The notes under the pieces are model-generated. The model was given only the letters and a program-made list of their open reading frames with translations. It ran no database searches and was not told where the DNA came from. A stretch of 64,000 nt of DNA from Eutrigla gurnardus (lineage: Eukaryota > Chordata > Actinopteri > Perciformes > Triglidae): assembly GCA_963514095.1 (NCBI GenBank), contig OY741268.1, positions 22,111,924 through 22,175,923 of the forward strand, given 5' to 3'. Numbering within the stretch: the stretch's first letter is position 1; each line of letters starts with the position of its first letter. Position numbers and translations under genes: made by a program. Positions 55,506-64,000 of the stretch are shown here, in pieces.

Positions 55506-57944
55506 CTCAGGGGAAGCATCACATTCCCCAAACGCATCAGCAAAGTCTGATGGACTTTTCCTCAGAGTCTGGTCAGCAGGCAGCGTGTTGTCATTGTAAG
55601 ATGACACGAACTTAAAGTCACTGGTTCTAGAGGCTGTTGTCAGGTAGGCGTCATAGTTGTAAGCGCTGCGTAAAGTTCCTGTTCCGTCAACATCTGCGTA
55701 ATTAGGAGGGAGATACGCGCTGGGGATGGCAACTGCTCCATCAAACAACAGTCTGGGCTTTCTCCTGCGACAAAACCTCACACCGAGGATGATGATGATG
55801 AAGGTCAGGAAAAAGGTGGACACAGACACCAGCGCGATGATCAGATAAGAGGTCAGCTTGGAGTTCTTCTCATCGTAAGAAATATCCTTCAGTTCTGGCA
55901 CCTCAGCCAAGTTATCAGAAATCAGTAAATACATGGAACAGGTGGCAGAGAGAGAGGGCTGTCCGTTATCTTTCACTGACACAATGAGGTTCTGTTTCAT
56001 GCTGTCAGACTCAGAAATGTCCCGCTGTGTCCTGATCTCTCCGCTGTGGAGACCGATAGTGAAAAGTCCCGGATCGGTGGATTTGACTATATGATAGGAC
56101 AGCCAGGCGTTCTGTCCGGAGTCCGCGTCCACCGCTATCACTTTGGACACCAGAGAGCCTCCGTGTGCAGCTTTGGGGACCAGCTCGGTCATGAAGGAGT
56201 TGCCCTCCGGGGCGGGGTACAGTATCTGAGGAGAGTTGTCATTCACATCCGATATGAAGACACTGACGGTCACGTTGCTGCTGAGCGGAGGAGAACCGTT
56301 GTCTCTGGCCGTCACGTGGACTTTAAAACTCTTGAACTGTTCATAATCAAACGACCTCACAGCGTGGATCACCCCCGTATCTCCGTTAACAGATAGATAG
56401 GAGGACACCGGGGCACCGTTTACCTCACCAGGTAACAGAGAATAAACCACTGTACCGTTTTGTCTCCAGTCGGGGTCTCGAGCACTAACGGAACATAAAG
56501 TGGAGCCAGGTTTGTTATTCTCAGTCACATATGCACTGTAGGACTGTTCCTCAAACACAGGTGGGTTGTCGTTGATGTCTGCTACAGATAAGTGGACAGT
56601 TTTAGAGGAGGACAGAGGTGGAGAGCCCTCGTCAGTGGCAGTGATGGTAATGTTGTAATCAGACACTAGTTCACGGTCCAGTTGTCCTGTGGTCACCAGA
56701 GAATAATAGTTTTTAATAGAAGGAACCAACTTAAAAGGGGCGTTTCCCTGAATGGAGCAGCGGACCTGTCCGTTAGTCTCAGAGTCTCTGTCCTGCACGT
56801 TAATGATGCCCACCTCTGTACCAGGTGACACGTTCTCAGGTATGGGATTGGTCAGTGATTTCAAAGTAATAGCAGGTGGGTTGTCATTGACATCAGTTAT
56901 ATCTATAATTACTGTGCAATATGATGAAAGACCTGGTCCATCTTTTGCTCGTATCCGCAGTTCAATTGAGGTCTCAGTCTCATAATCAACAGAGCCAGCG
57001 ACTCGTATGTCCCCTGTCTTATGATCAAGTGAGAACAACGAGACGTGATCATCAGAAACATGATCAAAACTGTACGTGATATCACCACTGGATCCCGCGT
57101 CCGCATCAGAAGCGCTCACTGTAATAATGACTGTGTCTACAGGAGAGTTTTCCGGCAGACTGGCTTTATAAACATCCTGGCTGAACACTGGGGCGTTATC
57201 ATTAGCATCCAGCACAGTGACGTGAATGATCGCAGTGCCTGATCTCTGAGGAGAGCCTCCATCTAGTGCTGTAAGCACTAATTTTAATTCGCTCTCTTGC
57301 TCTCGGTCTAATTCTTTTACTAAAACCAATTCGGACCGTGTTCGCCCACCGCCCGCTGTATCTACGTTAATGGTGAAATGCTCATTATTTTGTAAAGTGT
57401 AGCGCTGTACGGTATTTGTACCGATATCTGCATCATGGGCTTCGGTAAGTAAGAATCTAGCTCCTTTGACTGCTGATTCTGTTATTTCAAATGCAATCAA
57501 GTCCTCACTAAACTGTGGGGCGTTGTCGTTTATATCTTGCACATGAATACTGATCCGATGGAGCTCCAAAGGGTTTTCCAAAACAAGCTCTTCTTTTAAA
57601 ACGCACGTTGCCTTCTTGCCACAAAGGCCCTCCCGGTCGATCCTGTCAATAACAAACAAATCTCCGGTGCTCAAATTAATATCCGAATACCGCTTGTCAT
57701 TGCTGTCTGTGTCGATGCGAGCTTTACGCGAGGATAGCGTGGACATCCCGAGGCCGAGATCCTTCACTATATTCCCAATCACAGACCCGCGCTTCATCTC
57801 CTCTGCAATAGAGTAGCTCACGTCTCCATATGCCAAATGCAAGCTGATGAAAATGAAAACAACACAATAGCGATCCATAGAACTTCTTCGGTGCGCTGTA
57901 TTCCCCATGATCGACCAGGCGTCCCTCCTTCCCTGGCCAGTCAT
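55506..57944 (-). CDS. pcdhg: V16, class E protocadherin variable exon with long N-terminus
   Basis: Complete exon of 813 codons from the first ATG (57944, G at -3). Later in-frame ATGs at 57908 (A at -3, G at +4) and 57878 would give 801 or 791 codons and more usual signal peptides; the hydrophobic core is CVVFIFISLHLAYG before DVSYSI. EC1 has MSTLSSRKARIDTDSND and loop LCGKKATC. EC2 contains the strand RTRSELVLVKELDRE, and the EC3/EC4 linker is DVNDNPPAITLKSLT. Private changes in the conserved part: YLTTASRTS (A for G) and QFKSF. The donor is GAG|GTAAGA, and the 3' end and flank are shared with V11. Confidence 0.95.
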
Positions 57945-60527
57945 TTCAAAGTAAACAAAGGCTGTCCTTGTTGTTATTAATTATCCGAATATCATCCACG
58001 GGGTAGGCCTTTTTCTTATCGTCCTTAACCGACAGACGCAGAGCAGAACAATAACGCTTTGCAATGGTGGAAAAGACTGCATGAAGCTGAGGACACTTGG
58101 CCTATGTTGGTGCACAGTGACACCAAGAGTTTAAATCAGTTATAGCACTCAAACTAAAATAGGTCGACAGCTTTACTGGCTCTATTGAGTCAAACATTTT
58201 AATTCAGTCTCGTTTGTTTATTATAACGACAATGTCATATAGATTGCATAATGCATCTCTTTACTACTACAAATTACCATGAAACTGTTGTGATTACCTT
58301 ATCTATTGCCATATATTTAGAGGCTCCAGTGACTTTTATTGACCCCTGAATAGTTTTATTTGCACTGTGTTGTTCATGAAAAGGGCTGTAAAAACAAATA
58401 AACGTAAAGACACTGCAAAAGATGCTACTGTACTACACAATACTAACTGATGCATTTGATTATTCATTAAACAAATAATAATCCATCACAATAAAATAGT
58501 TACAAGATGAGTAGACGACACATACACTGATCAATTTGATTGAAAATGTAGCAGAAAATTGTGCCATGAACCAAAACTAAAACGTATAAGGTTGGGTAAC
58601 GTTGACACACAAAGCAAAGCATTCAGTAAGTATACATCATCCTTTCAGCAGACTTAGAGACCATCATGACTCACTTAGCATCACATGCAGGGTCAAAGGA
58701 GTGACAAGAGGATGAATGAAAGGGAGACCCAGAGACAGAAAACCCCCTTTTCTGCAATGGAAATATTATTTGAAAGTGCTCACATTTTCTATTCGCTGGA
58801 TTTTTTTTTTACATGTGTAGTAAAGATGTTTGATTTAAGTTTGATTGGACATATACTGTATTTACCAAAACAATTAGCTTCAACTGAAAACCCTTGTGTA
58901 GTATTTCAGTGGGTTCACATTTTGTAGCTGAAGGACATATAAACAATTTATTTGAACTGATTAAAACACCACCTAAATGAAGTACTAGCACAACAAAATC
59001 CATTATCACACACAATACTTATTATCCTAATAAAATTCACAATGTTGTCGTGCATATAGTTGATGAATATCTCCAAAAGAGATGGCATACTTGTGAGTGA
59101 TTGTGTAATATATTAGTGTGACAGCACTGTGCAATTCAGACACCCAAACTTTTCATTTCTAAATGATATCAAGTTGTGCCTCACTCAGCACAGAGGCGCA
59201 GGCTTATTTTATGACTGTTATTTGTCAACTGAAAAAAAGGTAAACTGCAAAATGTGTCTATGAAATACTATTTTCCAACAAAATAAATAAGAATATGCAG
59301 TGATGATCTTTTGAACAGCATTCTGTAGTTTCTGAGTTTTCCCAATAAGCAGGTGAGGGATTGGTAAAAAGACGAAGACAACAACGCTGACAGCATAAAT
59401 GTTGTCCAGTCTCATGGTTAACTATGTCTTCAGGTTAATACTGTATAATTGAAGTTGAGATCTGAAACAATCACAAACTAATTGATACATTTTCCATGAA
59501 GAAAAGACTTATACATACAAATATGTCACTGTACTTTCCTCCAAAGCCAGTATGGACGTAAACACTGAGGACATCACTTAGCATTATAGGAAAGTGCCGA
59601 TCTAACATATCTCAAAAACCCTGTGTAAGTAACTACTCTACTTGCTCAATACAGTGGAACTGAAAAAAAAATATCTCACGGCAAAAATAGTTTTTTGTTA
59701 TTCAGCAATTAGTACATGAAGTGGAAAAAAGAAAGAAAAAGCCATGACTAACAAGGTCAGAAAATGACACTTTTTACAAATTGAGGCAGCTGATAATCAG
59801 GTTTGAACTGTTATGCAACTGCTGTCAAAAACGTACTATTCAAGAGTTGGGCTGTTATAAAAAATTAACAATTTTACACATAGAGGCATGGAATAGAGTA
59901 AGAAAACTCATAATACTTTCCTCCCTGTTCCTATGTTCCTGCCACAGTACAGTATTGCTGCTACAGATACTGTAACAGCATGAATCCTAATCTGAAAGAC
60001 ACACTATGTTTCAGAGAATATTATCAATGACAGCCATACTTTGATGTATGAAGCACCCAAGTTTGATCACATACACAGTACACTGTGTTTGATAAGTTGA
60101 AATCAATGTTTAAGGTTAAGAAAAGTAGGTTTCACAAAGTCAATATGTATCAAGTCTAGAATGCCTTGGAAAGCACAATTTCTAAGGTAACAAAGTATTC
60201 ACTCAGTACTATAAAACTATTATGCAGAGCTGGGCAATAACACTATATCAACTAAATTGCAATAACCAATGTACAGGTAGTTAACAATGAAGCTTTCAGC
60301 AAACACATATGTACCGTCAAAAACCTTATCAACAAATTAAAATTATTTGTGTCAACTATTTGGATAAATGTGAATACTTGTTAAATATATAGATAATGTG
60401 GTGCAAAAACAGTGCTTTAAAATGACCATCTAAAAATAAAAATTCCAGTATAATATCAGTGGTCAATCTAAAAGGGAAGGACGGGAAATAATCATGAATC
60501 AACTAAGTATAATACATTGGGTCCTAC
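57945..60527. other. Spacer V16-V17
   Basis: Longest spacer. V16 promoter at 58105; the rest is AT-rich, with no gene and no convincing RE1 (a weak look-alike at 59184). Confidence 0.6.
58105..58130 (-). promoter_or_regulatory. CSE promoter element of V16
   Basis: Class E form tgttggtgcacagtgacacc then aagagt, 161 bp upstream of the first ATG. No gggtgg box is evident beside it. Confidence 0.6.
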
Positions 60528-62924
60528 CTCTAGAGACTCCTCTGAATGACCGAATACTTCAGCAAAGTCTGATGGACTTTTCCTCAGAGTCTGGTCAGCA
60601 GGCAGCGTGTTGTCGTTGTAAGATGACACAAACTTAAAGTCACTGGTTCTAGAGCCTGTTGTCAGGTAGGCGTCATAGTTGTAAGTGCTGCGTAAAGTTC
60701 CTGTTCCGTCAACATCTGCGTAATTAGGAGGGAGATAAGCGCTGGGGATGGCAACTGCTCCATCAAACAACAGTCTGGGCTTCCTCCTGCGACAAAACCT
60801 CACACCGAGGATGATGATGATGAAGGTCAGAAAAAAGGTGGACACAGACACCAGCGCGATGATCAGATAAGAGGTCAGCTTGGAGTTCTTCTCATCGTAA
60901 GAAATATCCTTCAGTTCTGGCACCTCAGCCAAGTTATCAGAAATCAGTAAATACATGGAACAGGTGGCAGAGAGAGAGGGCTGTCCGTTATCTTTCACTG
61001 ACACAATGAGGTTCTGTTTCATGCTGTCAGACTCAGAAATGTCCCGCTGTGTCCTGATCTCTCCGCTGTGGAGACCGATAGTGAAAAGTCCCGGATCGGT
61101 GGATTTGACTATATGATAGGACAGCCAGGCGTTCTGTCCGGAGTCCGCGTCCACCGCTATCACTTTGGACACCAGAGAGCCTCCGTGTGCAGCTTTGGGG
61201 ACCAGCTCGGTCATGAAGGAGTTGCCCTCCGGGGCGGGGTACAGTATCTGAGGAGAGTTGTCATTCACATCCGATATGAAGACACTGACGGTCACGTTGC
61301 TGCTGAGCGGAGGAGAACCGTTGTCTCTGGCCGTCACGTGGACTTTAAAACTCCTGAACTGTTCATAATCAAACGACCTCACAGCGTGGATCACCCCCGT
61401 GTCTCCGTTAACAGATAGATAGGAGGACACCGGGGCACCGTTCACCTCACCGGGTAACAGAGAATAAACCACTGTACCGTTTTGTCTCCAGTCGGGGTCT
61501 CGAGCACTAACGGAACATAAAGTGGAGCCAGGTTTGTTATTCTCAGTCACATATGCGCTGTAGGACTGTTCCTCAAACACAGGTGGGTTGTCGTTGATGT
61601 CTGCTACAGATAAGTGAACAGTTTTAGAGGAGGACAGAGGTGGAGAGCCCTCGTCAGTGGCAGTGATGGTAATGTTGTAATCAGACACTAGTTCACGGTC
61701 CAGTTGTCCTGTGGTCACCAGAGAATAATAGTTTTTAATAGAAGGAACCAACTTAAAAGGGGCGTTTCCCTGAATGGAGCAGCGGACCTGTCCGTTAGTC
61801 TCAGAGTCTCTGTCCTGCACGTTAATGATGCCCACCTCTGTACCAGGTGACACGTTCTCAGGCATGGGGTTCGCTAATGAATTAATATGTATCACGGGGG
61901 CATTGTCATTCATGTCAGTTATCTCTATTACTACCTTTGTTTCTGAAGAAAGGCCATAGCCATCTTTCCCCTCAATTAGCATTTCAAATTTAGTTTCCTC
62001 CTCATAGTCAACAATTGTTGCTACTGTAATTTGACCAGTAATTTCATTTAATGAAAATAATTGTTTTGCAATATCACTTATTCCACTGAATTCATACACT
62101 ACTTTACCATTCACACCTTCGTCTGCATCAGTAGCACTAACTGTCACTACAACAGTGTCTACAGGAGAGTTTTCAGGTAGAGTAGCCTCATAAACGGTCT
62201 TGCTGAAAACTGGGGCATTGTCGTTAGCATCCAATACAGTTATTTGAATGGCTGCGGTACCTGATCTTTGTGGGTTTCCACCATCGACGGCTGTTAGCAA
62301 TAACATCACCTCTCGCTCTTGTTCACGATCTAATTCTCTGTCTAAAATGATCTCACTGTATTTTGTACCAACAGAATTAGTGAGTACATTTAGATCAAAA
62401 TACTTGTTTTTTTGTAAAATATAGTTTTGCACAGCGTTTTGTCCTATGTCTGCGTCGCGTGCCGCATTTATTCTGTAGCGAGAGCCTTTGGGAGTTGATT
62501 CACTAATATCTAGTTTAACGACATCCTTAACAAAAACAGGTGGATTGTCATTTACGTCCTGAATCTGCAAAGATATCCGGTGTGATTCAAGTGGATCCTC
62601 AAGCACCAATTCAAATTTCAAAACGCATGAAATCTTCGCTCCACAGAGCTCCTCCCGGTCAATGCGACCAGCGACGACCAGTTCTCCGGTATCAACGTTT
62701 ATCTCACAATAACGTTTACGGTTTCCTTCGAGGACAATGCGAGCCTTACGAGGTGGGAGTCTGCTTACTTGAAGCCCGAGGTCCTTGGCTATGTTTCCAA
62801 TGACCGAGCCGTGTTTCATTTCCTCGGGAAAAGAATAGCTCACATCGCCATTAGAGAGCTGTAATCCGCAAAGCAAAAGAAGCGAGCCACAGAAAAGGTT
62901 CATTTGCAATCCCTTATATGCCAT
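60528..62924 (-). CDS. pcdhg: V17, class F protocadherin variable exon
   Basis: Complete 799-codon exon. The start at 62924 has A at -3 and G at +4; upstream the frame has only a TTG. Signal peptide MAYKGLQMNLFCGSLLLLCG. EC1 has RLPPRKARIVLEGNRKRYC and loop LCGAKISC. The EC1/EC2 linker is DVNDNPP and the EC3/EC4 linker DMNDNAP. The EC4 start reads HINSLANPMPEN where other copies have YLKSLTNPIPEN, so the uniform block begins about ten residues later here. The cytoplasmic end is FAEVFGHSEESLE before donor GAG|GTAGGA, and RSTYNYD replaces RSAYNYD. Confidence 0.95.
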
Positions 62925-63110
62925 CCTCCAGCAATCAAAACGAATCGTCAATTTAAAAAGAAGACGAAATGAGCATTCCTCACAAACACACGGAGTAATG
63001 CGTATGTGTGTGAATGAACCAAGACTAATATTGTAATGGCAGACAATGACCAGGGAAAGTGTGGGTGGAGACGCTTTACTATCTCAAATGCCGAGCCTAT
63101 TTCACTTTTC

Positions 63111-63136
63111 GATTGGTAGACAGCGACACTCACAGC
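63111..63136 (-). promoter_or_regulatory. CSE promoter element of V17
   Basis: Class F form gattggtagacagcgacact, minus-strand CGCT core (GTGTCGCTGTCTACC), 187 bp upstream of the ATG, with gggtggag at 63063-63070. Confidence 0.65.
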
Positions 63137-63802
63137 ATGTCTGAAAGATTACAAAATACAGCCACCCTGCATGCTGTAAAAACACATGGAACTCAACTGA
63201 TCTGAAAAGATCTCACCACTGATTGATAGAAAGATTACAACTGTCTGATTATGAGTTTGTCGTGTAAAATGCCATTTTTCACATGCATACTATAGGCCAA
63301 CAAAAATAGAACCACCCAACTCAATGCTTTACAATGCAACAAAGCGGTACTGGACTGCGTGATATTAGTAAGGGTTTCTACAATGTGCATCTCATTTACA
63401 TCCACCCGATATTGTTGCATTCAGTTATCATGTAAGCGGATTCTATTATCGCTGTTTACATCTAAATGTTGAATGGTGTCAGAGATACTACACAATACTG
63501 TGCTGTGGATAACAGTATTAGAGTAGGAAGCACGCAAAAACCCAGAAATTATATGAATAATATGTACAAAAGAATAGCTTCAACTGCCACTACAACATTT
63601 AATTTGAAAGTGTGATCTCAAATTGGCTGAATGTCGGCGTTAGTTCAGTTCGATCAATGTCAGCGACAGACCATAACCGATTTGAGCAGACTTCTTAACA
63701 ATTTAATATGTGTCATTTAATTAAATGCTAGTTTGAATTAAAATTATTTCGATGAATCCAATTATATCATTATGGTTATTGACATTGACCTCATTTCAGT
63801 GA

Positions 63803-63823
63803 TTCAGCACAACGGATAGTTAT
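63803..63823 (+). promoter_or_regulatory. Weak RE1-like site 3' of V18
   Basis: TTCAGCACAACGGATAG, two departures from the RE1 core, only about 65 bp from the V18 donor. Confidence 0.35.
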
Positions 63824-63868
63824 TGATTACAAAACAACATATTAAAACTATTTTTAGGTGAAGCCTAC

Positions 63869-64000
63869 CTCCAGTGAATCCAGTGATTCCCCAAATGTTT
63901 CAGCGAAGTCTGATGGACTTTTCCTCAGAGTCTGGTCAGCAGGCAGCGTGTTGTCATTGTAAGATGACACAAACTTAAAGTCACTGGTTCTAGAGCCTGT
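63869..64000 (-). CDS. pcdhg: V18, variable exon, 3' end only (runs off right edge)
   Basis: This is the last 44 codons of another variable exon, from TGSRTSDFKF to the end FAETFGESLDSLE, with donor GAG|GTAGGC. The class cannot be assigned because EC1-EC3 are outside the window. The last 13 residues differ from all other copies, while the part before them is the common sequence. Confidence 0.9.

Larger units (their letters stand above)
40927..56867. repeat. Segmental duplication unit II, copy 2
   Basis: Contains V12, V13, V14, V15, the V15-V16 spacer and the 3' half of V16. The V12-V13 and V15-V16 spacers are nearly identical to the V7-V8 and V10-V11 spacers, with small indels only. Confidence 0.78.
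62925..63868. other. Spacer V17-V18
   Basis: V17 promoter at 63111 and a weak RE1-like site at 63803. Nothing else seen. Confidence 0.6.

Noticed and set aside
59184..59204. RE1-like ctcagcacagaggcgcag 3' of V17
   Set aside because: Too many departures from the core (first T, C at position 9 and the GGACAG half) to call without a matrix scan.
1..64000. Collapsed or artificially duplicated assembly as the cause of all repeats
   Set aside because: Copies differ by scattered substitutions, indels and distinct EC1-EC3, and exchange patterns conflict between segments. This fits real paralogues, though individual near-identical spacers cannot be cleared without reads.

Overview
The window is part of a clustered protocadherin locus of a vertebrate, most likely a ray-finned (teleost) fish. 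All genes are on the minus strand, so the 5' end of the cluster is at the right. There are 16 complete variable exons of about 2.4 kb (V2-V17, numbered left to right), two edge fragments (V1, V18) and two 50-bp exon ghosts. Each complete exon encodes a whole cadherin-like ectodomain: signal peptide, EC1-EC6, one transmembrane helix and about 90 cytoplasmic residues. Each stops at a GAG|GTRRG splice donor. The shared constant exons should lie beyond the left edge. The cytoplasmic signature (PPNYADVDGTGTLRS, NTLPADQTLRKSPSDFA) points to the gamma-type (pcdh2g) subcluster. That subfamily call and the fish call come from family knowledge and were not checked by search.

Exons fall into classes by their EC1-EC3 sequence: A (V1, V2, V4, V5, V8, V9, V13, V14), B (V3, V6), B' (V7, V12), C (V10, V15), and singletons D (V11), E (V16) and F (V17). 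Two tandem segmental duplications explain the order. Unit I (A-A-B-ghost) has a period of about 11.6 kb and covers 1-10280 and 10281-21898. Unit II (B'-A-A-C plus the 3' part of D/E) has a period of about 19 kb and covers about 21.9-38.4 kb and 40.9-56.9 kb.

Over these duplications lies strong concerted evolution. The last 1.36 kb of every exon (start of EC4 to near the donor) is almost identical in all 16 copies, including silent sites and across classes, while EC1-EC3 keep class identity. Several exons are mosaics of 5' half, 3' half and 3' flank.

Two regulatory signals recur. A conserved promoter element with core TCGCT/TCACT, the counterpart of the mammalian Pcdh CSE, lies 160-200 bp upstream of each start. 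A REST/NRSF (RE1) site lies mostly 245-445 bp downstream of the donor of most exons. The system would therefore be stochastic promoter choice through CSE elements, neuron restriction through scattered RE1 sites, and splicing of one variable exon to common constant exons. That mechanism is known for the family and inferred here.

The intergenic stretches are AT-rich and noncoding. I saw no tRNA, rRNA, CRISPR array, transposase gene or other protein gene.
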